DNA from: Auanema rhodensis
Taxonomy: Eukaryota > Nematoda > Chromadorea > Rhabditida > Rhabditidae
Length of the DNA: 64,000 nt
Direction: 5' to 3'
Assembly: GCA_964057225.1 (NCBI GenBank)
Contig: OZ059896.1
Span: 12,322,501 to 12,386,500, forward strand
Part shown: positions 8,338 through 19,429 of the stretch, piece after piece
How positions within the stretch are numbered: the first letter of the stretch is position 1
Layout: the number at the start of each line of letters is the position of its first letter
The notes under the pieces: model-generated
Seen by the model: the letters and a program-made list of their open reading frames with translations, nothing else
Databases searched by the model: none
Told to the model about the DNA's origin: nothing
Translations under genes and position numbers: made by a program

Positions 8338-9667
8338 ATGGCTAAATTGATAGATTCAAAATCAGCACAAGCCCTTTTACCTAATATATGGTGATATACC
8401 TGCGTCGGCATTAGGTGTTGAATTCACTCGTACTGTACAAGTCCCTTTGAAAAATACGTTTCTTCCTCAAGGACTATGGGAATTTGTTATAGCTCAAAAT
8501 TCCAAATCATTCCTCAATCTGAGAAGATGTTGGTTGAATGTAAAATTTAAAATTGTAACCACAAACGGTGATCCAGTACCAGCCAACCTTGTTTTTGCAC
8601 CATGTCAACAATTTGCTGCCAGTTTAATACATTCGTATTATTTGAAAATTGGCGATGTTAGCGTGTATGACTCTACCGTGAATCATGCCTATAAAACATA
8701 TATCGAGAATATTTTAATGTATAGCAACGATGTTAAAGAGAGCAAACTTGCCATATCAGGCTATTATGCTGATAGATATATAGATAATGCATCCAGTGCT
8801 GGATTTAGAACGCGTCAAGCGCTTGTAAAAAATGGCATATTGTGTGAGATGGCTGCTCCCGTCAGTATCGACCTATTTAATCAAGAGCGACTGTTTGTAA
8901 ACTATTCAAAAATGGAGCTAACTGCATATCCAAACCGTGATAACTTTTTAATTGACACTCTAGGCTGGAATAATGAAAACAAGGATACTACATTAAAGGA
9001 GGAGTTTCCAAATTTGAAAGTAGATATCAGCGATGTACATTTGCTCATTCAAGAGTTTGATCTAAACGCTGGATTAGCTATGGCTATAGAAGATAAACTC
9101 GCAAAGGATCGAATACACTACCCCATGACATCAGTGAAAATGCGCTCTTATTTCATAGAAGGAGGCCGCTTGGATTCACCTAATAATATATTATTCACGT
9201 CTCATACACCGAAACGTGTTGTAGTAGGTCTTGTTGGCGCACACGCCTATAATGGTACTTTTAAACATTCGCCATTCAACTTTAAACCGTTTGATTTGAA
9301 AAATATATACTTGACGCTCAACAATAGGGTAATACCTACCCGTCCTTATAATTTAGAATGGCGATCTTCCTATGCCACAGCATATATTGACATGCTCGAA
9401 GGTTTGGGACTTGGTCGTACAGATTCATCCAATGGTATTACATCAGTAATGTATAAAGCTGGTTTCACATTTTTTGTATTTGATATTTCTCCTACTGTGC
9501 ATTCGTCAGAGTTATTTGATGTTATACGACAAGGTAATGTAGCCTTGAAATTGGAATTTGGTCAACAAACGCCGCAAGAGGGCTTATATGCAATTGTTTA
9601 TGCAGAGTATGACTTTATTCTTTCCATTGACAACAATCGTGCTCCATATATTGATACCAGTTTGTAA
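8338..9667 (+). pseudogene. Major capsid protein (double jelly roll), early frameshift
   Basis: Hexon-like double-jelly-roll capsid protein. The long frame 8447-9667 is open for 406 codons but begins without ATG. An ATG at 8338 opens 18 codons ending LLPNIW and a TGA, and the sequence right after it continues in another phase into the capsid frame. A 2-bp loss in the TATAT run near 8391 would explain this. Conserved stretches include SYYLKIGDVSVYDSTVNHAYKTY, NYSKMELTAYP, LVGAHAYNGTFKHSPFNF and YAEYDFILSIDNNRAPYIDT. The body is otherwise undamaged, so the lesion is recent or a sequencing error. Partial copies lie at 48262-48943 (+) and 55640-56215 (-). Confidence 0.85.
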
Positions 9668-9804
9668 TGTATGTAATAAAATTCTTTAAAAGATTTAAGA
9701 ATAAAATTTATTAATACAACTATTTTTAAAAATAAATACATGTACAATGATAAAATTTATAAATACAAATATATACAAGATAAAAATTTATAAATTCAAA
9801 TATA
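9668..9804. other. Intergenic, convergent capsid/polymerase ends
   Basis: 137 bp of AT-rich sequence with several AATAAA-like hexamers on both strands (for example 9681 and 9700), suitable as convergent polyadenylation signals. Confidence 0.4.
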
Positions 9805-12800
9805 TTATTCACAATAACCGTAGGGTAAAGTACTATAATCTTGTAGATAACAAAGTTTATCCATTACGACTTTAGTACTTTTTGTCATATCCATTGTGGA
9901 TATGGCACCGAGTTGCCTCTTTAACAATGTCGTATTGGTTTTTAAAACCAATTTCTCTCCATCCATAACGAGTCCGCGAACCAGTCGCTCCATACTTTCA
10001 AAGTTTACCACTGATGCTGCCGTGTGGTCCAACGTCTGAAAATTATAAAATTATTTGAAAAGTCAAAGCTCGTTCTTACCACTCCCTTTGCCTTTGTTAC
10101 ATATTTTACATCACCAGCTGCATTTACAAGTTTATAACTATAAACTTTTGCCGCTGGTGACACAAACTTGGTCATTGACCAACCATCGGGTATTTCAGAG
10201 GTTAGTTTACCTAACCATTCACCCTTCATATCCTCAATTGGATCTGGCTCATCCAGGCACCTTTGATAAATTAGTGAATCCGTGTCTAAATAATGTAAGT
10301 TTAAATTGAATACAAAGTATAAAATTACCTGTATACACCAAATTCTTTCCAATTTTCTCCATTGCCTTATACAATAGTAGCCTTGTATGAGCGGTTGTAT
10401 AGGCCGCAATAGCTACATTTGTAAAAGGCGGTGGTGCCAAATGTGAATCCTCTGGTACTGTTGTGCAGTACGCAACATTATCCACAATTTTAAACCCAGT
10501 GAGTTCCCTTGCAGGATCAGTAATGATCCTACCAATTTCTGGGTTTTCAATAATCAATAATTTTCAACAATAATCTTGGTTTGGGCTTTATCAGGTCTTT
10601 GACCCATTTTACCCCAGACACTATAAGCAAATTTGTAATGTATTGTTTTAAAAAGTTTACAAACCTATTTAGCTGCAGTTTGGCAATGCTACGCATGGCA
10701 GCATTCTTTTCAATTTTATTGCTTTCCAGAGCAACACCAGTGTTCTCCTTGGGCTCTTGGAGATATATCACCTGTAAAATTCTATTTAATGTGATACTTT
10801 TATTAAAACATACCTTTTCTTCCTCTGTCATGTTTGGCTTTGGCCAGCCCGACGCCTCTTGTTTAATTTTCATGTACTTTTGTACAAACTCTTTAAACAG
10901 GCCGCCTTGTTGCCATTCTTCCCAGTGCCACACCTCATGCACATGAAGCACTTTATAGCCACGTTGTATGGCACACTTGAGCTCAACATGTGTCACGGTT
11001 AGATGGCAACACTTTGCCATAATTTATTGGATGATTATAGAGGTAAGGAAACTGTCCTTTACTCATATCAGGTACACCAAATGCCTTGGGTAACGCTGAT
11101 AGGGGTAAAGGCACTAATAAATAACTATCTTTAAAATATAAATAATTAAATTTTTGACCTCTTAAAGGCTTGACAACCATGCTTATAATCTTGGTCCCAT
11201 TTAAAATTGGATCAGGATATATACCACGGTTTATCAGCCTAGACACCAAGAAATGTATGTCAAAGCGTGAACCATTATGCGCAATCAAAATTGCATTATC
11301 ATTCTCAACAGAGTTGAGTAACCAATCAAGGAAACGATCTGTTACAGACCATTCACTATCACCTTGTTGGTACCCAAAATGGCCCTCCTTGGTTGTGCAT
11401 TTTTCACATGAGTTGGCATCTATACAACTTTCACAAAATTTATTATACACAACCATATTGGGCCATTGTTCATCTGCATATTCATGAACATTTGTACCGT
11501 TTTTTAACACAACCGTTTCAAAGTCATAGAATATAATCTTAAACAAGTAAGCATTACACTTGTAAAGATGTCAAATACAAACCTTGTATTTTTCTTGCCT
11601 CTTTTTTAACTGATCCTTCTTCTTGTCGTTAGGTGGTACCCAACAACAAGAATGATTTTCAGGCTTTGTCTGACCACACTTTTTGCAAAATTTCTCATTG
11701 CAATTGTGCGGTCTATCTGTACGCACCCTGTGATAATGATCACAGTTTTAACATGTCTGAATTTAGTCTTGTAAAATTTTATATATATTTTTTTAAATTA
11801 CCTTAAACATTCGACATGTTTTTCTAATATGCCTGTCAAAGCATTGACGAGTTTTAAACAAAACTCTACAACTATCACATCTTATGCTACTTTCAACCAC
11901 ATTTTCCATCGAATTACATTTTAAGGTGTGGCATTTCTTACACTTGGCTTTACATCTATGCAACACTGTTTTGTAAGTTTATTTACAGTGTTGGCATATA
12001 ATACCATCAAAGCTGTGATCTACTACAAGTTGTAATATAGTCATAATGATTATTTCGGTAGCCTTGTGTTACCACTTTGCTAGCCGTTTCATTAAAGATA
12101 CGCTGAATAGCGTACATACGCTATCCAGGTGGCCAAGCGTATACTACAAACTTATAGTCTGTATTACAACTTGCAATAATATTCAAATGGTTCAAATTAT
12201 AATTTGGTAAATGTACAGAAATACCACACCTATTTAATAAATTGATATGATGTGGTTGATTTGGCAACAAGATGTAGTTGCGACGAAGATTTTGAATCCT
12301 CCGCTTCTCAATAACATCTTCTGCTGCCTCTTCATTGGCTTTCCACATTCCCAGAACTGCTGCTCTAGCCAGGCAATGAGTGTCAGTGTTTTCATTTGTG
12401 CCAGGTATTTTAAGTTCGGCATCAAAATAGAAACCAACTCTACCTTCACCAGGCATCAGGCTTGGCTGCACCGGTCTTTCATCAAACACATACATTTCAA
12501 TATTCATTGCCTGGCTAATTACAGCCTCTCGCTTTGATTGCTGCACCTTGCTGATGGCATTCATGATGGCAACGCCATCCAAATGCTCCCTTCTACGGAA
12601 ATCCATAAATATGGATCCCTTTTCAAAGGATGGGTGCTCTATTGATAAACAAAATAGCGCTTTTTGTTTATCTGGCACAACACTTTCAGCAAGGCACCGA
12701 TCAAGAAATTCATTAAACAGCCGCGGCATGACAACATGCATTGGCTCATTAATGTTTTCCAAATGTGGGAACGTGAGCGATCTAACGACCACGTTGGTAA

Positions 12801-12835
12801 ACCGACCAGTGCGTTTTATGCGTCGGTGTGACCAC
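9805..12835 (-). pseudogene. Protein-primed DNA polymerase B, with internal deletion
   Basis: Family B polymerase that would copy the element. Read leftward: N-terminal region 12121-12830 (a TTATAG acceptor just upstream implies an earlier short exon); Cys-rich zinc region about 11560-12000; exonuclease site FYDFET and AHNGSRFD at 11546-11260; polymerase motif B, joined across a 44-bp intron (10621-10664); motif C YTDTDSL, joined across a 43-bp intron (10286-10328); C-terminus ending at 9805. Compared with the copy at 58098-60809, sequence is missing after the exonuclease domain near 11005, removing exo III and palm motif A. There is also a phase break near 10560. Not functional. Confidence 0.88.
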
Positions 12836-13278
12836 TATAATACACACTTTTTATAATGGTTATACGCTTTTAATTTAAATATAAATAATTTTTGTTTATA
12901 AGTTTTAATAAATTTACTTTTCTTTAAATTATTTTTATTAATGTTTAAAAATAAATGGCATTTGATTTTTAAATATAAATTTTTTTTTTTTTATCAACTT
13001 TGAAAAAACTTTTATAAACATTTGTTAATGTTTAAAAATAAATGAGAAGGTCAAGATGGTGTTTTATTATTTTACTAGTTCAAAAAGTTTGAAATATTTA
13101 TAATTTGTAAGAATTCAAAATTGGTTGAAAGAAAGATATATAGTGAGATGAAATGTAAAGATTTTAAAATGAATGCTGTTCAAAAGAATGAATATATAAA
13201 TTTCAAAATACTTGCAATTTGTTTGATAAAATATATAGATTGAGATGAAATGTTAAGATGAGAGAGAGAGAGAGAATT
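12836..13278. other. AT-rich, no gene seen
   Basis: Poly-A/T rich spacer between polymerase and the spliced accessory gene, with a (GA)n tract at 13260-13275. Two related stretches around 13120-13160 and 13190-13260 share AGATGAAATGT. Probably holds the polymerase promoter and a first exon I could not place. Confidence 0.4.
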
Positions 13279-13725
13279 TTATGAATGCAATTGAAAAAGA
13301 GAAATAAATTTCAATAAAATTTTACAGACATCGTTGAATGTCGCTCCATATCCGACTTGCCCTCCACTGGTTGATGGGGTAGCAGGATCCCATTCGCTTA
13401 AAAAGAAAAAACTAAATGTTATAATTTTAATATCGCTTACTCATCACTGTCATCCAAGGTTATTACTTCTATAACCCTTGATGATGAGGGCCCACTGTTA
13501 AAAGTGGGTGATGTGGGCTCACAAAGCTCGATCCCACCAGCCTCGGTAAACTTTATACGTTTACTAAAAAACAAAATATATATAAAGATTCAAAATTGTG
13601 TTAAATTACCTAAGCTGATTAATCTCTTCATAATCAAATCCAGCTCTTCACATAAACGTTTATAACTGAAAAAAGAAAAAGTTTACAAACAAATAATCAA
13701 AAAGACACAACCTATTAGCAGCCAT
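13279..13725 (-). CDS. Four-exon accessory gene with SUMO-interaction-like acidic motif
   Basis: Proposed exons: 13725-13712 (ATG), 13665-13610, 13563-13441, 13396-13279, with introns of 46, 46 and 44 bp, all GT...AG with T-rich acceptors. Exon 3 encodes a basic start (KRIKF), a Ser/Pro-rich part, then VIEVITLDDSD running into exon 4 (DEWDP). A hydrophobic core followed by acidic residues and Ser is the SUMO-interacting-motif pattern. The exon 2 to exon 3 junction is off by one nucleotide in phase, so either a one-base lesion exists or the splice choice is wrong. It lies just inside the right terminal repeat, mirroring the accessory gene at the left end. No family recognised. Confidence 0.42.
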
Positions 13726-13931
13726 TGTACCTTGATATAATGAATATATCAGTCTACACATTGCTGTAGGCATTGTAATTTGTTATGTAACATGGATTTG
13801 GGTACAGCTGTCAAAACTAGCAGTTGCGATAAACTTTAAAATAAATAAGCTTATTGAATACATCTGTTTTTATTGTCCCCGTCGGATTAATTTTTGTTAT
13901 TAGTACTTATTAAATTAACTTTATGCGTTTC

Positions 13932-14864
13932 ATTGAGGTCAGCGCAACTGTTTGTTAATCCCGTCGTATTTACCTTCAATGTGTGCTCTATTTAGTTATT
14001 GTATTGTTATATTAGTAAAATAAAGTTTAAAACTAAAACTTTCTTTTAATTTGAAACTTTTACTTGTTACAATAAATATAATTAATAACAATTTGTAATT
14101 TCAAAAATTAATAATTTAATGTCGTTCTTATCGAATTAACCTTCGATATGTGTTCCATTAAATTTTGTATTTCATATCGTTCTTATCGAATTAACCTTCG
14201 ATATGTGTTCCATTGAATTTTGGTATTTCATATCGTTCTTATCGAATTAACCTTCGATATGTGTTCCATTGAATTTTGGTATTTCATATCGTTCTTATCG
14301 AATTAACTTTCGATATGTGTTCCATTAAATTTTAGTATTTCATATCGTTCTTATCGAATTAACTTTCGATATGTGTTCCATTGAATTACTCATAACAAGT
14401 ACGGTGAACAAAACGATATACATGCAAAAATTTTATTGTTCTTTAAAATAAAAACAATACAAACACAATACAATAAAGAACAACAAAATAAGTAAACAAA
14501 CATTATTAATAAATTTAATAAATAAATAAAATGTATAAACAAATTTACATATTTAAAATTTATAATTTTTATTTTTTCTTAATATATTTAAAAATAATTA
14601 AAACTATATACATACATTTGAAAAAACAAATTTAAAATTTAATTTTTAAAAAAAATCATGGTTTAAATCATGATTTTTAAATTTAAAAAAGGAAAATCCA
14701 TGAACCATGGTCCCAAAATATGATTTTAACAGCTGACGCTCAAAAATATGATTTTGACAGCTGACGCGCCCCAAAAGTATGTTTTTAGCAGCTGACGCCC
14801 CCAAAAGTATGTTTTTGACAGCTGTTTGGGGGCGTGGTTAGTAAATTTTGCACGGCTCTCTACT
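13932..14864. repeat. Right terminal inverted repeat of Polinton A
   Basis: Inverted counterpart of 996-1949. The inner end (TTGAGGTCAGCGCAAC) and outer tip (GCACGGCTCTCTACT) match closely; the middle carries five copies of the 55-bp unit instead of three. The outermost 160 bp hold four subterminal units with CAGCTG. Confidence 0.88.
14120..14395. repeat. 55-bp repeat array in right TIR (5 copies)
   Basis: Five direct copies, mostly differing at CCTTCGATAT versus CTTTCGATAT and at the AT-rich spacer. Same dyad structure as the left array. Confidence 0.85.
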
Positions 14865-14870
14865 CACGCC
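14865..14870. repeat. Target site duplication of Polinton A, right copy (CACGCC)
   Basis: Second copy of the 6-bp duplication seen at 990-995; what follows (CCCAAACAG...) is the continuation of element B's left terminal repeat. Confidence 0.88.
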
Positions 14871-14935
14871 CCCAAACAGTTGCTAAAAACATACATTTGA
14901 GGGCGTCAGCTGCTGAAAACATACTTTTGGGTTCA

Positions 14936-15441
14936 TGTTTTTGTTTTCCTCAGGGCAGGTCCTTCGTATTTCAGCAAGACAACGACCCAAAACACAGTTC
15001 GAAGATGATAAAGGAGTGGTTCCAACAGAAAGAAATTAAAGTTATGCGATGGCCCAGTCAGTCTCCTGACTTGAATCCAATTGAGCACATGAGGGAAACG
15101 CTCAAGAGAAGAACTCATGAAAGAAGCAACAATCGACTCACTTCCCAAGCAACAATCGACTCACTTTTGGACTCAATGCCAAGGAGATGCCAAGCTGTAA
15201 TAAACGCTGAAGGGTATGCTACTAAATATTAAAGATAACCACACCGATAGATTTTAAATTTTAAATTGTAAAAAACTTTTTAAACTTTTATGTAACCAAT
15301 CCTTTTTTAGAAAATATTTCTATAAAATATTAAGTATTTCTGATATTTCAATGTATGTTCGAAATTTCAAGAAAAAATAATGAGTTTCAAGAAAATTATT
15401 CGAAAAAATAAAAACTTGTTACCTTTATGGCCGCCACTGTA
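14936..15441 (+). pseudogene. 3' half of a Tc1-like transposon inside element B
   Basis: Encodes the C-terminal half of a Tc1/mariner (DD34E) transposase: FVFQQDNDPKH with the second Asp, WPSQSPDLNPIEH with the Glu, and the family ending MPRRCQAVINAEGYATKY with stop at 15232. A 3' non-coding part follows, ending GGCCGCCACTG before a TA at about 15440, which looks like the transposon's right terminus. The N-terminal half and left end are missing; the upstream junction is with Polinton terminal repeat sequence. The family differs from the Tc1 copies at 16648 and 18396. Confidence 0.75.
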
Positions 15442-15787
15442 TATTGTTTTTGTTTTAATTTATAAAATTTGAATATATATATATATATATAAAATCTGAT
15501 CAATATGTTCATCGTACCTCTTATGGGTTAATCAATGGAACTCGTATCGAAGGTTAATTTGATAAGATATATTTTATATACATATTTATTTTTTAATTTT
15601 ATTTGTTTACATTGTTTATAGTTTGTGTTTATTATAGTTTATAATTATTAAATTATAATTTAAAAAGTTTGTTGTTTTTCTAGGCGAACCATTTTGTTCA
15701 CCGTACCTCTTATGGGTAAATCAATGGAGCACATATCGAAAAAATCCATGAACCATGATCCCAAAAGTATGTTTTTGACAGCTGTTT
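15442..15787. other. AT-rich remainder of element B
   Basis: No gene. A (TA)n run at 15474-15491, then two separate fragments resembling the inner Polinton terminal repeat (CCTCTTATGGGT with ATCGAAGGTTAA-like sequence, near 15520 and 15700). The last fragment is joined abruptly to the outer repeat near 15740 (AAAATCCATGAACCATG). Confidence 0.5.
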
Positions 15788-15830
15788 GGGGGCGTGGTTA
15801 GTAAATTTTGCACGGCTCTCTACTCTCATC

Positions 15831-16647
15831 CTCTCATAGTCTGTTTGGATTTCTCAACTTGGAACCATTGGAAATCCAAATGGAATGTGGTGGTTCCACC
15901 GCGATCCTTCCATTTGGACAGGATCTCATAAAGGAACTCAAGCGCTACCTTCTACAACTTTTATTCAATTAAAAATCTTATCTCTCTAAAAAGTTAGCTC
16001 ATAATATTTTTTATTAAAAACTCTAAAACTTTTCTATTGAAAATTATATCCAAAACTCTTTACAAAACTCAGTTTTATATTCATTATGTTATTCTCATAA
16101 ATCATTTTCATTTATGCATAATAGTACTTATTTATCATTTTCTCTATCCAAAATCCTATATACGAAAAAAATATTCAAATTCAATAAATAACTTGTCAAA
16201 GAATTATAAGTTTATCTTCACATTTGAACAAAAATAGTTAATTTCTTTATAAAATTATTTTCGAATTAAGAAATAAAAAGGAATATTGCTTTTATACCTC
16301 TCAATCTTAATCATCTTATCATACTATCTTTTCATAATTTTTTTATGTTCGTTCATAAAACTATTATTGTTATACTACTACACTATATTCTCATAAAATT
16401 CCAAATTCCGATTACCTTAGCACCTGAAAAAGCGAAAAATAATTAAATTAATCAATAAGTTTCAACTAGTTAAAAATAATGCCAGACACTCAAGAGACTT
16501 GAGCGGAGGCCGACCTTCAGGATAAGACGTACGCCCCAAGAAATAATTAGAGAATTTTGAATTGAAATCTGCTCCACATTGATATTAATAATAAGAGTGG
16601 TCTCGCCATCATAGTCAGGGAGCAGGATGCAAAAGGCAGCTGACATA
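15831..16647. other. No gene recognised; AT-rich flank
   Basis: A 40-codon open stretch directly after B's target duplication (15833-15973) could be the end of a coding exon but resembles nothing I know. The rest is AT-rich with no supported feature; the same sequence recurs at 20122-20937. Confidence 0.3.
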
Positions 16648-18165
16648 CAGTAGCGGACAAAAATATATAGCCTTTTTGGAATTTGTGTTTTTTTTAATCT
16701 ATTTTTTTCTAACTAACTTGAAAAAAACTAGATAATGTATTTTCATCATGAGAAATAAATATATAAAAGTTATTATCACTTTCAGAAATTCGAAAACCTT
16801 TTTTTTTTTTTAATCTTTTATTGACCATATGCTTTTTAACTCAATGTAACATGCATATCAACACTAACTAGAATTATTAGAAAAAAAATTCTAAAAACTA
16901 AATTACATAATTATACTTCATAAAACAATAATACACTCCTAATACTTTGTAGCATACCCGTTCGCTTTGATCACAGCCCGACAGCGTTGAGGCATTGACT
17001 CCAGCAAAGCATCGATTCGATGCTGTGGAATACTTCTCCATGCTTCTCTCAATTGGGAGAATTTTTCTTTCAGGACTTAGACTTGGCCAGTCCATTTGCT
17101 AAAGGTTCTTGTTTTCGAACCACTTTTTCACGTCATGGGAGCGATGCTTCGGATCATTGTCGTCTTGATAAATGAAATGTTGTCCGATATTTTCTTCAGC
17201 ATACGGCAACATTGAGTCCTCCAGAATCTTTAAATAGTCGAATCTTGTCATGATTCCTTTTATGTGCACCAAAGGACCGACTCCATTTGCGGAGAAACAA
17301 CCCCAGACAAAACAGGAACCTCCGCCATGTTTCACTGTTGGAGTTTGGTACTTCGGATCATACCGTTTCCCGATAGGTCTTCTTATATAGTGTATACCGT
17401 CTGTTCCAAACATGGTATACTTGCTCTCGTCTGAGAAGACGACCTTTTTTCCACTGATTCTGTCCCCAACTTAGATGCTCGCGAGCCCAAAGCACACGGG
17501 CTTTACGATTCTTTGCAGAGATGCACAGAGACGTTTTCGAACAGTTCTAACGGACGGTCTCTGGTTTTCCGGAAGCTGTAGATCCACCAGAATCTGTGTA
17601 GCATCTTTTCTGGGATCGCTTCTGGAGATCCTGATGATGTTTCTGTGGGTTACTCTGTCCGTAACCCGTGGTCGTCCTGTGCTTTTTTATGAATAAAGTC
17701 TCCTTGAACTGTCCACCTTCTTAACATGTTGGTGACAGTCTTTCTACTGATTCCAAATTGAGCAGCGAGCTGTTGATGCTTCATCCCTTGGCTTCTCCCT
17801 CTGATTATCGCATTTTGAACCTCCTCGGACAAGTTTTTCGAACCTCTTTGTCTTGCCATGCTAGGAAGATGAAAAATTATCTATTTTTTAATGAAATATA
17901 GAAAAAAAACTGATAAAGACTTGAAAAACTTCAAAAAAAAACCAAAAAATTATTGTGGTTCAAAATGTGTTTTCAACGTATTTTCAATATGTTTTTAGTT
18001 TTTGCTTAATATGGATGTCAACATCTTTCTAAAAATATTTTTTTAACAAGTTTTTATATTTTAAACATTATTATTATTATTCATTTAGAGTGCAATCAGT
18101 TTTGGTAACGATCCAAAAAGTTATATCAATCAACAGAAAACGCTATATCTTTTTGTCCGCTACTG
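16648..18165 (-). mobile_element. Tc1-like element 'a', copy 1
   Basis: About 22-bp terminal inverted repeats (CAGTAGCGGACAAAAA) with one internal mismatch, flanked by TA at 16646 and 18166, the Tc1/mariner target duplication. The transposase reads leftward from the ATG at 17859: an N-terminal helix-turn-helix (LAAQFGISRKTVTNMLRRW) and FIYQDDNDPKH with the second Asp around 17140. The end, near 16935, resembles MPQRCRAVIKANGYATKY in a third frame. Several frameshifts and stops split it, so it is dead, but its ends are intact and could be cross-mobilised. Confidence 0.85.
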
Positions 18166-18395
18166 TACCTGTGACTCAGATAGGTTAATGAGGTTTGTGA
18201 AAATGAAATGATAACAAAAATTCTATTTTGTATCCTTGTCCCAAAACACTGGCGAACTATTGACTTTATTGACATGAACAGATAACCAAAAAATTTTAAA
18301 CTTTCAAAAAATCATAAAAAATATTTTCCGAACAAAAATAAAAAAGTTTATCGTAAAAACAATACTTTGAACTATCAAGAAACTAAAAAAAATAC

Positions 18396-19429
18396 TTAAT
18401 ATTGTGTCCCATGCCCTCTAGCTTCAATCACCGCTTTGCATCTTCGTGGCATTGATGCAACTAGTTTTTCCAGAAGTCTTCGTGGCAATTTATTCCAGGT
18501 TTCCCTCAGGATCTTCATTTTTTCAACCGGTTTCTTGCAGTTCGTTCCTCTGACCCTCCACTCCAATATCGACCACAAATTTTTAATCGGGTTGAGGTCA
18601 GGGCTCTGTGAAGGCCACTTCATCAGCGTCACCCCGTTACTAGCCATCCACTCCTTGGCAACACGTGACGTGTGTTTTGGGTCGTTATCCTGCTGATAGA
18701 TGAAGCCTCTACGGAATTTTGAGCGAGCGTATGGATACATTACATTCTCCAGAAGGTTTCTGTACCCATATTGATCCATGGTTCCTTCAATTTGGTGCAA
18801 GGGACCAACTTCAGATGACGTGAAGGCTCCCCACACCATCACTGAGCCTCCACCAAACTTGGTGGTGCCAGTGGTGTATCTTCTATGGTACCTGAAACCA
18901 GTGGGACGTCCGACTCTCCTAGCTCCACCATTCCCAGCCAACATGAACTTGCACTTGAACCTGAACTTTCATCCGTCCAGATGCATTTCTTTCATTGCTC
19001 CGGGGTCCAGTTTACGTGCTCCTTAGCAAATTCCAGACGCTTTTTGACGTTCCTCTTAGAAAGTAGAGGTTTTTTGGCCGAGGAGTGGGAACGTGACCCT
19101 TGTGCCAACAACCTGGTACAAATTGTCCTAGCGGAGCAAACGTTGGGCTTCAGCAACTTCAGCTCTTCACGGATTTCCTGAGACGTCGTGAAGGGATTAA
19201 TGACAGCTAACCTTCTTATCACTCTGTCTTCTCGTTCTGTGGTAGATCTTGGTCTTCCTTGATTCTGCAGTCTTCCGTCATCTCCAGAATGTCCTTTCCT
19301 GACGATATCTCCTACTGTAGACTTTGGGACACCCAGAAGACGTCCAACAGCACCTTGGGTCATGCCAGATGCATGTGCTTGTAGAATTGATTTTCTTAGA
19401 TCTTCAGAAACAAAAAAACCCCTTGTCAT
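18396..19429 (-). pseudogene. Tc1-like transposase 'b', copy 1
   Basis: Reads leftward from the ATG at 19429. Residues 1-145 hold two helix-turn-helix regions (GAVGRLLGVPKSTVGDIVRK) and end EHVNWTPEQ at a TGA where related copies have TGG. A short insertion near 18960 shifts the frame. The catalytic part then runs 18944-18396 with VMVWGAF, FIYQQDNDPKH and WPSQSPDLNPIKN; Lys replaces nothing essential, but the DD34E Glu position reads Lys. The end is RCKAVIEARGHGTQY. Same family as the Tc1 'd' copies in the array at 30541. I found no terminal repeats around this copy. Confidence 0.8.

Larger units (their letters stand above)
996..14864. mobile_element. Polinton A (Maverick / adintovirus-like), 13.87 kb
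   Basis: Bounded by terminal inverted repeats with identical tips and flanked by CACGCC at 990-995 and 14865-14870, a 6-bp target duplication as expected for Polintons. It carries the hallmark set: retroviral-type integrase, FtsK/HerA-like packaging ATPase, adenain-like protease, double-jelly-roll capsid, penton-like minor capsid and protein-primed PolB. It also has the conserved small Polinton proteins and two spliced accessory genes next to the repeats. Integrase, ATPase and penton are open. PolB lacks exo III and motif A, and capsid, pVI-like and protease genes are damaged, so this copy is not autonomous. Confidence 0.92.
962..15824. mobile_element. Element B: internally deleted Polinton derivative hosting Polinton A
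   Basis: Left tip at 962-995 continues, across the insertion of A, at 14865-14935. The right tip ends at 15824. Both tips have the Polinton terminus (AGTAGAGAGCC...), and both sides are flanked by CTCATC (956-961 and 15825-15830), the 6-bp duplication typical of Polintons. Without A, B is only about 1 kb and keeps no Polinton gene: left terminal repeat, the 3' half of a Tc1 element, TA-rich filler, remnants of the 55-bp repeat, and a short right terminal repeat. It looks like a non-autonomous, MITE-like Polinton derivative. Confidence 0.8.

Noticed and set aside
9601..9668. A possible further exon after the capsid stop
   Set aside because: The capsid C-terminus is complete, and the following sequence carries polyadenylation-type hexamers for convergent genes.
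18436..19181. Several plus-strand open frames of 80-100 codons, repeated at 22726-23471
   Set aside because: They are antisense shadows of the Tc1 'b' transposase.
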